Assembly: GCF_030345795.1 (NCBI RefSeq)
Contig: NZ_JAUALB010000004.1
Location: 79,716-143,715 of the forward strand
Direction: 5' to 3'
Length of the DNA stretch: 64,000 bases
Source: Micromonospora sp. WMMA1363
GTDB lineage: Bacteria; Actinomycetota; Actinomycetes; Mycobacteriales; Micromonosporaceae
This document shows positions 1 to 8,578 of this stretch, in pieces. The first letter of the stretch is position 1. The number at the start of each line of letters is the position of its first letter. The notes under the pieces were generated by a model, which saw only the letters and a program-made list of their open reading frames with translations, had not been told where the DNA came from and made no database searches. Made by a program: the position numbers and the translations under genes.

Positions 1-569
1 TCCTCAACCCCACCGAATACCTCGCCCGCCCCGACGGCGGCTACATCGGACTCCGCCGCAGCATCGACCGCTGGACGAACACCAGCGCACCGGTCGCGAC
101 CAGCCGCTACGGATCCGCCATCATCCGAACCCTGCTCACCGCCTGGCACGAACGCCCCGACCGCGACGACCTCATCCACGCCGCCGCCCGACACGCCGCG
201 CCCCGACGCCTCGCAGAACTGCGCCGACACACGATCGACCCGATCAAGGCGCAGATCGACAAGCTTTCCGACCAGCTCGTCGACCACTACGCCCTCGCCG
301 GCCAACTGACCCGCCTCGCCGCCGAGTACGAAGCCACCCGCACCGACCCCCAGCACCCCGACCCGGAGCGCACACCCTCATGGCACCGACCGACGCCACC
401 ACCGCGCCCACCCGATACCCTGACCGGCGTACGGCAACCGCCCGCCGCCCGCCCACCAGCGGCCGTAGGGCGGCTCGCCGTACGGCCGCCGCACCACCGC
501 CGTATCCCCTCACCGGCCCAGGTCCGGCGACCACCGTCGCCCGCACCCGAGCCCGCGAGGACCCCGTGA
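1..569 (+). CDS. C-terminal part of an unrecognised protein
   Basis: An open frame enters from the left edge and ends with TGA at 567-569. The visible 188 residues begin LNPTEYLARP and hold a charged, probably coiled-coil stretch (about residues 75-120), then a proline/arginine-rich tail. The stop overlaps the GTG start of the next gene by four bases (GTGA), so the two are probably translationally coupled. The family is not recognised. Its place ahead of a double HTH protein and a partition operon suggests a plasmid or ICE maintenance role, but that is inference only. Confidence 0.55.
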   Translation, partial: LNPTEYLARPDGGYIGLRRSIDRWTNTSAPVATSRYGSAIIRTLLTAWHERPDRDDLIHAAARHAAPRRLAELRRHTIDPIKAQIDKLSDQLVDHYALAGQLTRLAAEYEATRTDPQHPDPERTPSWHRPTPPPRPPDTLTGVRQPPAARPPAAVGRLAVRPPHHRRIPSPAQVRRPPSPAPEPARTP

Positions 570-1114
570 CCACACCCGGCCAGCACGACCGCACCGACGA
601 CCCCGCCGTGCCCACCCGCCTGGTCGACGGCCACCTCTGCACCAACCGCGCCGGCATCGCCCACCTAGCCGGCTGGACCCCCGGCAACTCCGTCAACGTC
701 CGCGCCCGCACCGACCCCGACTTCCCCACCCACCTACGAAAGATCGGCCGCGACTACTGGTACCCAATGGACCGAGTCGACACCTACCTCGCAGCCCTCG
801 CCGAACGCGCCGCCGCGAAAAAACCACCCGCCGTCAAACCCGGCGACCCAGACGACGACCTCCACGGCGACGAGGCCGCAGACGCCCTCCACATCGCTGC
901 GGCAACCCTGCGCAGCTACGTCCGGTACTCCATCCCCTACTGGACCGGCGAGAGGGAAGGCCGCCCCCTCCTCCCCCCGCCAGACATCGAGGAAGAACGC
1001 GAAAACAAATTCGGCCCCTACACCCACCGAGCCTGGTACCGACGCACCCTCGCAGCCCACCAAGCCCAGCGCCCCGGCCCCGGCACCGGAGCCGGCCGCC
1101 CCCGCGAACAGTAG
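566..1114 (+). CDS. double helix-turn-helix (excisionase/AlpA-like) protein
   Basis: This is a 182-aa protein starting at GTG 566, with GAGG six bases upstream and a 4-bp overlap with the preceding stop. An ATG at 380 is in frame but would overlap the upstream gene heavily. Two similar halves each resemble a winged-helix unit of the excisionase/MerR-like type: one around CTNRAGIAHLAGWTPGNSV with RDYWYPMDRVDTYLA, and one around EAADALHIAAATLRSYV. Such proteins bind specific DNA in mobile elements, often as excision or replication accessory factors. The exact role is unknown. A strong hairpin follows 20 bp downstream. Confidence 0.65.
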   Translation: MTTPGQHDRTDDPAVPTRLVDGHLCTNRAGIAHLAGWTPGNSVNVRARTDPDFPTHLRKIGRDYWYPMDRVDTYLAALAERAAAKKPPAVKPGDPDDDLHGDEAADALHIAAATLRSYVRYSIPYWTGEREGRPLLPPPDIEEERENKFGPYTHRAWYRRTLAAHQAQRPGPGTGAGRPREQ

Positions 1115-1134
1115 CCAGCACCCCGAAACACACA

Positions 1135-1173
1135 ACGGCCGGAGGGCAAGTTTGGCGAACCCCCTCCGGCCGT
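1135..1173 (+). terminator. 12-bp stem terminator-like hairpin
   Basis: Perfect arms ACGGCCGGAGGG (1135-1146) and CCCTCCGGCCGT (1162-1173) enclose a 15-nt loop, 20 bp past the preceding stop. There is no T-run, as is usual in high-GC actinobacteria. Confidence 0.65.
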
Positions 1174-1466
1174 CTAGCGACGACGCCACACCGGCCCCAA
1201 CCAGGCCAAACGCCGAACACCTACCCCCCATCCTACCGAAACAACCACCAGCCGCTGCGTCGGGACCGCGGCCCACACAACCTGGCCCCAACCGACCACA
1301 GCCCGCTCCGAACCCACAAAACCCTGATGTCGTACCTGCGTCGTGGTTCGGGCCGTTGCTCCCGCCGTCACCGGGCGGGGGCCCACCAGTGGGCCCCCTC
1401 GCCCTGCCATCTCCGCGTCCAGGACCACACCGCGGCCCGCGGTTCGCCGGCGCCGGCCGGTCGCGG

Positions 1467-1485
1467 GTGATGCCGGCGGCATCAC
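1467..1485. repeat. dispersed palindrome copy (core GATGCCGGCGGCATC)
   Basis: A perfect palindrome GTGATGCCGGCGGCATCAC apart from the central base. It lies in a 0.7-kb gene-free stretch and is one of about 21 copies in the window. Confidence 0.9.
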
Positions 1486-1625
1486 CAGAGGGCCGGGTCG
1501 TAGGGCCTCTCCCCCACCACGGTGACCGAGCTATCGACCCTGCGGGCCGATGGCCTTCAGCCGGACCAGCGTGCCGCCGCTGGACCGCGGCCCCTCCGGG
1601 GAGGAACACCACCAGGATGGGGGCC

Positions 1626-1745
1626 GATCCATCCCGGCGGCGCTGCCACAAGGGCAACCACGGCCAGCGCCGGGCCGCAACCAAACCCCGGTTGCAGCCC
1701 GACACCGACCGTGGTCGGTCACGACCAGCGCCGCCGGGATGGATC
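1626..1745. other. large nested stem-loop in non-coding DNA
   Basis: Perfect 20-bp inverted arms (1626-1645 and 1726-1745) enclose two further coaxial pairings: ACCACGG (1657-1663) with CCGTGGT (1709-1715), and CGGGC/GCAACC (1671-1682) with GGTTGC/GCCCG (1690-1701). The stretch 1174-1887 holds no convincing gene. The structure could be a structured RNA, a replication origin hairpin or a protein-binding site. Nothing in the sequence decides between these. Confidence 0.6.
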
Positions 1746-1794
1746 TCACACCGAACCCCGGGCACGAAAAAACCCCAGGTCAACACCCCTCCAA

Positions 1795-1887
1795 CCCAGC
1801 AAGTGTGCTAGAATTTTAAGTGTGAGGGAGGGGGACGGCGAACCCCCCAACCGCACACCACACCAGACCAACCACTGAGGGAAACCT
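1795..1887 (+). promoter_or_regulatory. candidate promoter and RBS before the 500-aa gene
   Basis: An AT-rich patch around 1806-1821 contains TAGAAT (1808-1813), a good -10 hexamer in otherwise GC-rich DNA. A GAGGGAAAC ribosome-binding sequence sits just ahead of ATG 1888. No clear -35 was seen. Confidence 0.4.
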
Positions 1888-3390
1888 ATGACCACCCACG
1901 GCGATGGCCCCACGCCAGACGTCCAGCGATACGGCTGCGCAACCTGCCGTACCCCCCTGAACACGTTCGAGAGCCCCGGCAACCCGGTTGTCTTTCTCCA
2001 CCCCGGTAACACCACCGCGAACCACGACCCCGACCCGGTGCCACTGAGCCAGCTGCCCACGGTTGAGGCCGTCTGCGACTTCTGCTCCGCGCCCAACCCG
2101 GTCGCCTCCTTCGCCTTCAGCAGCCTCGAAATCGTCACGGTCGACGAAGACGACAGCCCCACGATGACGCACGACCTAGGCGGTAACTGGGCCGCGTGCG
2201 AAGGATGCGCCCGCCTTGTCGCGACACGCGACGTTGCAGGCCTGACGGCCCGCGCCGCCAGACGAGCCCGCCGACGCGGCATCCCCGCCACCGCAGCGAC
2301 ATTCGGGCCACTGCATCAAGCGCTGTTCGCCGCGACGCCCCTCACCCCACCCCGCCTGCCGTTGCGCGGCACCGCCGCCCAGCCGTCCACCACCCCCGAC
2401 GTTCGATCGATCCGACCCCAAGCGTTGCCCAAGGTGCGCGATCGACTCGTCAGGTTCTGGCGCAACGCCGGCGAAGCCTTCGTCCTAGAGTCGCTTAACA
2501 TCGGAGCCGGCTACAGCGTCCCCGGCCACATGATCCCCGGAGCACCGCTGCACGCCTCCGTCATCCGCGACCTCACCGGCGAACTCATCAACCAGTACAC
2601 CGCCCTTATGAGCAACCACGTCGAGAACGGCAGGCTGTTTTGGGTGGACAGCGAGTTTACGGCTCTCGCCGCCCATGCCGCTCGGGACCTCCCCGATATC
2701 CGCGTCCAGCCGGCCGAACTGCCCACGTCTGACGGCCTGCTCGTCTGGCAGGACCCGATCGCATGGCTCAACGATCACGAAGCGGGCACCACCATGCCGG
2801 TAACGGCCGTCTCCTGGGGACCGATCCCCGGAGGCGTCTGGGTCGTGTTCTACACGCCAGCCGAAACCGTCCTCACCGAATCCGGCCAGATCACCGAACA
2901 GCGGTTCCAACGCCTTCGCGATCGCATCGGATGGTTCGCGCCCGTGCACACCGGTACCGCACTGGTCTACGGCGAGAACCACGACGCCGAGTCCGACGAC
3001 AGTCGCAAGCTCCTTACCGCCCTCATTGCGACATGGATCCTCACCACCCAGCCCGACGCCGAAATCACCGAAAAACCGGCCGACAAGGCCACCCGCAAGG
3101 CGTACAAACGAACCAAGCGCCCCGCGCCCGTCGTGCGTCTGGTCAGCCTGCGCCGCAAACAGCAGACCCGCACCGAGGAGACCACCACCGGCAAGACCCG
3201 CACCTACACCCGCCGATGGTGGGTAGCGGGATTCTTCCGCGAACAGCCCTACGGCCCCGGCCGCGCCCTACGCCGCCGTACCTATGTGCGCCCACACATC
3301 AAAGGCCCAGCCGACGCCCCGCTCATCCTCACCGACCAGGTAAACATCCTCGGCCGCAACACCGACCAGCATCCGAGGGAGAACCGATGA
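1888..3390 (+). CDS. 500-aa actinobacterial accessory protein with CxxC motifs
   Basis: The protein starts at ATG 1888 after a GAGGGA site. The N-terminal part has three Cys pairs (CATC about residue 17, CDFC about 74, CEGC about 106), suggesting zinc binding. The middle has no motif I can name. The C-terminal end (RRRTYVRPHIKGP followed by APLILTDQVNIL) matches a signature that recurs in uncharacterised proteins of actinobacterial plasmids and phages. There is no enzymatic call. Its stop overlaps the start of a tiny ORF (ATGA). It sits upstream of the partition operon and probably belongs to the mobile-element backbone. Confidence 0.7.
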   Translation: MTTHGDGPTPDVQRYGCATCRTPLNTFESPGNPVVFLHPGNTTANHDPDPVPLSQLPTVEAVCDFCSAPNPVASFAFSSLEIVTVDEDDSPTMTHDLGGNWAACEGCARLVATRDVAGLTARAARRARRRGIPATAATFGPLHQALFAATPLTPPRLPLRGTAAQPSTTPDVRSIRPQALPKVRDRLVRFWRNAGEAFVLESLNIGAGYSVPGHMIPGAPLHASVIRDLTGELINQYTALMSNHVENGRLFWVDSEFTALAAHAARDLPDIRVQPAELPTSDGLLVWQDPIAWLNDHEAGTTMPVTAVSWGPIPGGVWVVFYTPAETVLTESGQITEQRFQRLRDRIGWFAPVHTGTALVYGENHDAESDDSRKLLTALIATWILTTQPDAEITEKPADKATRKAYKRTKRPAPVVRLVSLRRKQQTRTEETTTGKTRTYTRRWWVAGFFREQPYGPGRALRRRTYVRPHIKGPADAPLILTDQVNILGRNTDQHPRENR

Positions 3391-3458
3391 GCCACCACGA
3401 CCAGCGCCCCGCAGTTCTAGCGGTATCCGAGGCCCGCGAATTGTTCCGGCTCTGCTGA
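3387..3458 (+). CDS. possible 23-aa peptide, coupled
   Basis: An ATGA overlap with the preceding stop opens a 23-codon ORF (MSHHDQRPAVLAVSEARELF and three more residues) ending at 3458. It may be the truncated start of a formerly longer gene, since a strong hairpin follows within 50 bp. Real expression is uncertain. Confidence 0.25.
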   Translation: MSHHDQRPAVLAVSEARELFRLC

Positions 3459-3502
3459 CCACCGGCATGTCCGGGGCTCGACAAGACCGGACCACCGCCG
3501 GC

Positions 3503-3537
3503 CACGGGTTCGGGCGCATCGAGCGCCCGAACCCGTG
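3503..3537 (+). terminator. 15-bp perfect stem terminator-like hairpin
   Basis: CACGGGTTCGGGCGC (3503-3517) pairs perfectly with 3523-3537 across the 5-nt loop ATCGA. It is placed just after the 500-aa gene and its tiny coupled ORF. Confidence 0.75.
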
Positions 3538-3633
3538 CGGGGCGCTCACGCGCCGCCCCCGCACCCCCGGCTACCCCGCCTCACCCTCCGCGCCAAACCT
3601 GGCCACCCACAGGAACACCACCGGAGCGACGAC

Positions 3634-3930
3634 ATGCCGAACACCGACCAACATCGATGGAACTATCACCGCAACGGCTACGACGACTGGTGCCCGTGGT
3701 CGATGTGCTTCACCACTGCCGACCCCGCAGGCGACGACACCCGCTGCCCGGCCGACTGCCCCGCCAGCACCATCGAACCCGCCACCGCCGGCCACCCTCC
3801 CGTCCCGCACCACGCCACGGCCCGCACCACCCCGAGAACCACGCCTCCAAGCCGCTACCCTGACGGCGATACGAAGCCGGCGAGCCCTCCGCCGCCCGGT
3901 CGGGCCGAGGCGAGGCGCAACGCAAAGTAG
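3634..3930 (+). CDS. small Cys-rich hypothetical protein
   Basis: This ORF encodes 98 aa from ATG 3634. Residues about 17-45 contain four cysteines in a paired arrangement (WCPWSMC, then DTRCPADC), suggesting a small zinc site. The remainder is proline/threonine-rich and low in complexity. It lies between the hairpin at 3.5 kb and the partition promoter. Not recognised; the Pro-rich tail could be spurious high-GC coding. Confidence 0.4.
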   Translation: MPNTDQHRWNYHRNGYDDWCPWSMCFTTADPAGDDTRCPADCPASTIEPATAGHPPVPHHATARTTPRTTPPSRYPDGDTKPASPPPPGRAEARRNAK

Positions 3931-3941
3931 TCAAACAACCC

Positions 3942-3990
3942 ATCTAAAACAGTTTTGATATCTAAGAAAGTTTAGATACTATAGACGTGT
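3942..3990 (+). promoter_or_regulatory. partition operon promoter with operator-like repeats
   Basis: This is a rare AT-rich island. TTGATA (3955-3960), 16 bp, then TACTAT (3977-3982) gives a near-consensus promoter. An inverted repeat TATCTAA (3959-3965)/TTAGATA (3972-3978) lies between and over the hexamers, and AAAACAGTTTT (3946-3956) lies just upstream. Autoregulation by the RHH-like or ParA/ParB proteins downstream is likely by analogy with plasmid partition operons. The leader also contains TTGTGGGGG (4026-4034) pairing with CCCCCACAA (4059-4067). Confidence 0.55.
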
Positions 3991-4104
3991 GAGTCGGAAG
4001 TCGTAAGGCGGAAGACGAACAACGATTGTGGGGGCGGCCGACCGCCCAGGACAAGCCACCCCCACAACAGATCACCCACCCACAGTGTACCCAAGGAGCC
4101 CGAC

Positions 4105-5823
4105 ATGGCCCGCAGAGGTAGTGGCCTCGCAAGCAACCCGCTCGCCCAGCTCAAGCAGGAAGAAGAGCGGATGGAGAAGGCAGCCGTCGAGGCTGCCCAG
4201 GCCACCGGTGCCACCATCCAGGAACTGACCATCGGGGAGGTCGCCCCGGACCCTGAAAACCCCGAGAGCCGCCTCTCCCCCGACGACAAGCTCGTTGCGT
4301 CGATCAAGGCCGAAGGCCAACTGTCGGCCGGAGTGGTCGTCCCGGTCGACGTCTGGGTGAGCTACGGCAACGACGTGACCCTGCTCTACACCGCCACGGC
4401 TTCCCTGATCTTCGGCGTGCCGGTCGACTCTGTGACCGACGAGCAGCGCGACAAGGCCAAGGAGCAGATCAAGTACGTCATCAACTTTGGTCACCGCCGG
4501 TGGGCCGCAGCCCGCGCCGCCGGACTGAACGCCTACCGCGCGGTCGTGTCCGACACGCTCAAGGACAACACCACCAAGCGCATCCACCGGCTGACGGAGA
4601 ACGTCCTTCGCGAGAGCTACACACCGCTGGAAGAGGCCCGCGAGTTCAAGCGCCTCATCGAGGAGGACAAGCTGGGCCAACGGGAGATCAGCCGCCGCAC
4701 CGGCATCCCGCAGCCGTACATCTCCAAGCGGATCGGTCTGCTCAACCTCCCCGACGACGCCCAAGCCGCACTCCGCGAGGGAATCATCCCTGTCGAGGCC
4801 GCCGTCGAGCTGGCAAAGATCGCGAAGGACGCCGCCCGCATCAAGAAGGTCATCGACGCTGTCGTTGCCATGCCCGCCAAGACCGACGCCGACCTCACCG
4901 CCCGTTCCCGCCTCGCCGTCGACCAGGCCCGCAAGGAGTACAACGCCCACAAGGCCATCAAGGACAAAGCCGACAAGCGCAAGAAGCTCACCGCAGAGGG
5001 CATCGTCCCCATCGACAACCCCACCACCTACTTCTCCGACAAGCCCGGAACCCGGTTCGACTACCAGATCCACGACGACGACCAGATCACCGCCGCCCGC
5101 GAGGCAGGAACCCTCGCCGCCTACGTCGTCACCGGCGATCACATCGAGTACTACCTGACCGAGCTGCCGCAGCCGCCCGAGCCCGAGGAGCCGGAGGGAA
5201 CCGACGACGAGTCGCAACCCACCGACCCGGACGCCGAGGCCGCCGACGCCGAGACGACCGCCGACGCGGACAGCGAGACCACGCCCACCGCCACGGGCAC
5301 CGTCGTGAAGGTCGAGCGCACCAGCACCACGATCCCCGCGCCCCGCGCCACCCAACCGCAGGAGACGGAGGAACAGCGGGCACGCCGGGAGGAACGCGAA
5401 AACGAGGAGCGCGAACACGCGGCAGCCGCCAACGCCCGCGCGGCAGCCTGCGCCCGGATCGCCGCCAAAGCACCCAGCCGCGAAGCCCTCACCGCCCGAC
5501 TCGCCCGCCGAATCCTGCTGGTCGAGGAAGACCACAACTTCGAGGCGCAACAACTCGCCGTGAAGTGGCTCAAGGCCGCCACCGTCGTCGACGAGTCCAC
5601 CACCGTCTACACCCTGTTCGGCTACGACACCAACATCGACGCCAAACTCGCCGCCCGCGCCGCCTACGTCTACGACCTGGCCCTGTCCGAGATCCGGGCG
5701 CAGGACAGCATCGAATACGACACCGAGGACGCCCAGCACATCAAGCGGCTCATGGACGACGCCGCCTACGAGCCGGCCGAGTGGGAGCAGCAGGCCCTCC
5801 TCGAAGCAGCCGACGAGAAGTAG
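4105..5823 (+). CDS. parB: ParB/Spo0J-like partition protein
   Basis: A 572-aa protein, longer than typical ParB (about 300 aa). The N-terminal ParB/Srx-like nuclease domain shows GHRRW (about residues 129-133) and a variant RLTENVLRE box (about 157-165). The HTH GQREISRRTGIPQPYISKRI (about 191-210) follows. After about residue 350 comes a long acidic and then Arg/Glu-rich, probably coiled, extension. It would bind centromere sites and work with the ParA downstream. AAGGAG precedes ATG 4105. The box I expected before GHRRW is stretched by an insertion (about residues 80-125), so it may be a divergent plasmid-type member. Confidence 0.85.
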   Translation: MARRGSGLASNPLAQLKQEEERMEKAAVEAAQATGATIQELTIGEVAPDPENPESRLSPDDKLVASIKAEGQLSAGVVVPVDVWVSYGNDVTLLYTATASLIFGVPVDSVTDEQRDKAKEQIKYVINFGHRRWAAARAAGLNAYRAVVSDTLKDNTTKRIHRLTENVLRESYTPLEEAREFKRLIEEDKLGQREISRRTGIPQPYISKRIGLLNLPDDAQAALREGIIPVEAAVELAKIAKDAARIKKVIDAVVAMPAKTDADLTARSRLAVDQARKEYNAHKAIKDKADKRKKLTAEGIVPIDNPTTYFSDKPGTRFDYQIHDDDQITAAREAGTLAAYVVTGDHIEYYLTELPQPPEPEEPEGTDDESQPTDPDAEAADAETTADADSETTPTATGTVVKVERTSTTIPAPRATQPQETEEQRARREERENEEREHAAAANARAAACARIAAKAPSREALTARLARRILLVEEDHNFEAQQLAVKWLKAATVVDESTTVYTLFGYDTNIDAKLAARAAYVYDLALSEIRAQDSIEYDTEDAQHIKRLMDDAAYEPAEWEQQALLEAADEK

Positions 5824-5913
5824 AGCCAGCCCCAGGGTGGACGCGTCGCAGCACCCGGCGGCGCGCCCACCCTTCACCCCTCCCGACCGCCCAGACCGCA
5901 CCAGGAGCCCGTC

Positions 5914-6837
5914 ATGCCCAACGCTGCCGCAACCGATGCCGCCGGCATCACCCCGCCCAACCAGCGAACCCCCGGAAACCGGGAAACACGACGCGCCGCC
6001 GCCCGCATCACCCGGAGACTGATCCGCGCGGTCGTCATCGCAGTGGCGAACCAGAAGGGAGGCAGTGGCAAGACCACCACCATCCTCGCCCTCGCCGGTG
6101 AACTCGCCCGACGCGGCTACCGAGTCCTCGTCATCGACTGCGACGAACAGGGCAACGCCACCACCGGCCTCGGTGTCCCCGTCGCCCAGGGGGACACCGA
6201 AGGCACCTACTACCTGCTCATGGACGACGAGGCCAAACCGGCCGACGTCATCGTGCCCACCCCGCACGAGAACGTCTCCCTCATCGCCGGAGGCGAGAAG
6301 CTGTCCGAGGTCGCGGCAGCACTCGCCAGCGAGATGGGCAACCACACCTTCCTCTCAGCACACGTCGGGACCCTGCGCGACGAGTTCGACGTCATCCTGC
6401 TCGACACCCCGCCCGCGCTGTCCCTGCTGACCATCAACGCCCTCTACGCCGCTGACGAGATCGCCACCCCGATCAACCCAGGAGAGTTCGACCTGCGCGG
6501 CATCGCGCAGCTGACGAAGACCGTCAAGCGGATCAACACGCGACTGAACAAGACCATCGAGATCGCCCACGTCTTCCTCATCAACTTCCGGCCCCGCCGC
6601 CGCAACGACCAGGACGCCTACCGCTTCGTCAAAGAGGCATTCCCCAACGCCCTGATCGACACGGCCGACCCGCAGCCCGACGAGGAATGGCACGGCAGCG
6701 GAGTTCCCCAATCCGCGACGGTAAACAGCTCACAGAGCGCCGGTGTACCCCTCACCCTCTTCGAGCCCCGCACAGCGGTCAGCCGTGCCTACTGCCGCAT
6801 CGCCGATGTCATCGAGCGCAGGAGCCTCCGTGGCTAG
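5914..6837 (+). CDS. parA: ParA-type partition ATPase
   Basis: A 307-aa protein. The deviant Walker A motif KGGSGKTT (about residues 48-55), VLVIDCDEQGN switch region and Walker B VILLDTPP mark the ParA/MinD family, which moves plasmid or chromosome partition complexes on the nucleoid. The start at ATG 5914 has AGGAG eight bases upstream. The first 40 residues are an extra N-terminal tail that contains a copy of the dispersed palindrome translated as DAAGIT. It lies 90 bp downstream of parB and overlaps the next gene by 8 bp, so the three form one operon. Confidence 0.92.
   Translation: MPNAAATDAAGITPPNQRTPGNRETRRAAARITRRLIRAVVIAVANQKGGSGKTTTILALAGELARRGYRVLVIDCDEQGNATTGLGVPVAQGDTEGTYYLLMDDEAKPADVIVPTPHENVSLIAGGEKLSEVAAALASEMGNHTFLSAHVGTLRDEFDVILLDTPPALSLLTINALYAADEIATPINPGEFDLRGIAQLTKTVKRINTRLNKTIEIAHVFLINFRPRRRNDQDAYRFVKEAFPNALIDTADPQPDEEWHGSGVPQSATVNSSQSAGVPLTLFEPRTAVSRAYCRIADVIERRSLRG
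5935..5950. repeat. dispersed palindrome copy inside parA N-terminus
   Basis: GATGCCGCCGGCATCA, in frame, encodes DAAGIT near residue 8 of the ParA protein. Confidence 0.8.
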
Positions 6838-7141
6838 GCGAAAACCAGAACCCCCCGCCGGGCGTCGCGACAGCGACGCCCCGGCGGCGTCCGGTGACAC
6901 CCCCAAAGAACGATCCATCAGCGCCAAGATCGGCCACGACACCGCCGAACGCGCGATGAACGCGTTCTACAGCGCGCCCCACGGCCTGCCACGCTGGCGC
7001 GACTACCTAGAGCAAGCACTCGCGGAGTACACCGAACGACTGGAACGCGAACACAACAACGGCGACCCCTTCCCCCAACGACCCACCGACACCCTCACAC
7101 CGGGGCGCAAGGTCGGCATCTCCCCACGCCGCGCCGGCTGA
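6830..7141 (+). CDS. ribbon-helix-helix-like centromere-binding protein
   Basis: A 103-aa protein starting at GTG 6830, with AGGAG five bases upstream, overlapping the parA stop by 8 bp. The stretch SAKIGHDTAERAMNAFYSAP followed by LEQALAEYTERLERE resembles the short RHH-type ParB/ParG-like proteins coded after ParA on actinobacterial plasmids. The C-terminal NGDPFPQRP and GRKVG segments are typical of that group. It probably binds the centromere and/or the operator upstream of parB. Having both a long ParB and an RHH protein is unusual but is seen in some linear plasmids. Confidence 0.7.
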   Translation: MARRKPEPPAGRRDSDAPAASGDTPKERSISAKIGHDTAERAMNAFYSAPHGLPRWRDYLEQALAEYTERLEREHNNGDPFPQRPTDTLTPGRKVGISPRRAG

Positions 7142-7479
7142 CCGTCAACCAGCAACCACCGCGACCGCGAAAGCGAACGCGTCGTGCAACTCCCGCACCG
7201 ACACCGCGTGCTTCAACCGCGGATACGCGGTCCGCTCGATCGACGCCACGAAGCCACCACCCGATCACCAACCGGACAAAGGCCCCCGCGCCGCCGCAGA
7301 CTCTAACCAACATCAATCCCCGCAGGGAAATCCCCAGCTCAACGTGATCCTCAACCGCCTATTGCCGGTCTCCGGCGTACTCCGGTCGGCCCCCAACGAA
7401 CGGCATCGCCGAAGCACCTATCCGCACATGGCGCCTGCTCCCTCACCACAGGGCAGGCACCATGTGCGAACCCAGGCAG
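7142..7479. other. convergent intergenic region, no gene seen
   Basis: This is the gap between the rightward partition operon and a leftward gene. It contains only imperfect inverted repeats (for example GCCTG-CTCCCT/AGGG-CAGGC near 7435-7460). No convincing ORF or RNA was found. Confidence 0.5.
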
Positions 7480-8064
7480 TCAGAACAGCCGCGCCTGCTC
7501 CGCAGGCTGCAACGCCGCCACTGCGGCCTCCATCCGGGCAACATCCCAGCCATAGTCTCTGACCACATCGCGCAGCGCTCGCGACCGAGCAGCCCGCGCC
7601 CGCCGGTCAAGCCCTCTCGCATGCCACGGCCGCGGCGTCCCCCCGCCCCGGCCCAGACGCCCCATCTGCGACAGGTTCTCCGCCTGACTGCTCACCACCA
7701 CGTGCGCAAGGCCGCCTTCGACAAGGCCCTCATGCGCCCGCACGCAGATCGGCTCGTCGCACACCTCGTGAGCAGCGACGATTGATGCCGTCAGCATCAC
7801 CCTGTGCGTCGCCGCGAGGGCGTACCGGGGCGCGCTGACAACGTGCTCACGCATCAACACCCGACCCGACCTCGACGACGGCCGCGCCCGCCCCTGCTCA
7901 TCGAGCGCCGGCCGACGGATCGAGAAACTGCCGTACCCGTCATCACCCACCGCCCCGGCCCAGATCCAGCACGCCGAGCCCGGCCCGCGAACCACCTTGG
8001 CCCAAAACCGGGCAACCTCATCACGGCACGCCACCGCATCGACCGCCAGGACGAAGCCGCTCAC
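7480..8064 (-). CDS. HNH-like endonuclease-type protein
   Basis: The 194-aa protein has FWAKVVRGPGSACWIWAGAV and GDDGYGSF near the N-terminus, a central HEVCDEPICVRA segment, then HVVVSSQAENL and MGRLGRGGG. This pattern matches a recurrent actinobacterial family related to HNH/homing-endonuclease folds (Cys/His zinc ligands, AENL helix). The GTG start at 8064 is preferred because GAGGGGG lies ten bases upstream and it follows the previous stop by 7 bp. A GTG at 8094 would overlap the upstream gene. Its role on the element is unknown. An imperfect copy of the dispersed palindrome lies inside the gene at 7783-7800. Confidence 0.65.
   Translation of the reverse strand: MSGFVLAVDAVACRDEVARFWAKVVRGPGSACWIWAGAVGDDGYGSFSIRRPALDEQGRARPSSRSGRVLMREHVVSAPRYALAATHRVMLTASIVAAHEVCDEPICVRAHEGLVEGGLAHVVVSSQAENLSQMGRLGRGGGTPRPWHARGLDRRARAARSRALRDVVRDYGWDVARMEAAVAALQPAEQARLF
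7783..7800. repeat. imperfect dispersed palindrome copy
   Basis: TGATGCCGTCAGCATCAC, with mismatches in the inner arm, inside the HNH-like gene. Confidence 0.4.
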
Positions 8065-8071
8065 CGTGGCA

Positions 8072-8479
8072 TCACACCCCCTCGTCCGCTCCACTCATCC
8101 CCCGGACGCCCGCCTCGCCCGTTTCCTCGTCCGAGACGCCGACGGTCGGCCCGGCCCCATCCGCCGCCGCCCGAGCGCGTCGACGCGCGGCGCGGACGTC
8201 CGCCAGCGACAGGCCGAGCAGCGCCGCCACCGCGTCCGTCCGTTCCCCCAGCTCCACCAGCTCGCCCACGGCACGATCCGCCGCCGCCCTGTGCTCCGTG
8301 ATCTGCCTATCGGCGCGATCCCGAACCTCCTGCACCATGGCCAGGGCCACCGCATGCGTGTCGGCGAGATCACGGATACGCCGCTCGCGCTCCCGCCGCG
8401 CCTCCATCGCCACCGACACACGCGACCTCGCCGCAGCCCTCGCCTGAGCCGCCACCGTCGAAGACCGTCGTACCGCCAT
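8072..8479 (-). CDS. small coiled-coil/HTH protein of mobile elements
   Basis: A 135-aa protein. Residues about 10-80 are a charged helical, probably coiled-coil region (MEARRERERRIRDLADTHAV). Residues about 84-105 (AVAALLGLSLADVRAARRRA) look like a helix-turn-helix. It forms a two-gene leftward unit with the HNH-like gene and is divergent from the relaxase gene. It may be a relaxosome accessory or regulator by position, but no family is recognised. Confidence 0.6.
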   Translation of the reverse strand: MAVRRSSTVAAQARAAARSRVSVAMEARRERERRIRDLADTHAVALAMVQEVRDRADRQITEHRAAADRAVGELVELGERTDAVAALLGLSLADVRAARRRARAAADGAGPTVGVSDEETGEAGVRGMSGADEGV

Positions 8480-8578
8480 CGACCCCCCCCGAAAACTAGC
8501 GGTTGCCGGGCCGAGGCCATGGGAATCGGCGCCGGCCGATGATCGACCACCCTACCCGCGCCGCACAAGAGCCGCCAA

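Noticed and set aside
1152..1811. 219-codon Pro-rich frame downstream of the double HTH gene
   Set aside because: Almost entirely Pro, Arg and Thr; it overlaps the stem-loop and a palindrome copy, and there is no RBS.
4072..6345. 757-codon open frame on the minus strand opposite parB and parA
   Set aside because: It is an artefact of GC-rich codon use. The plus strand has ParB and ParA motifs; the antisense product is Gly/Val-rich with no known motif.
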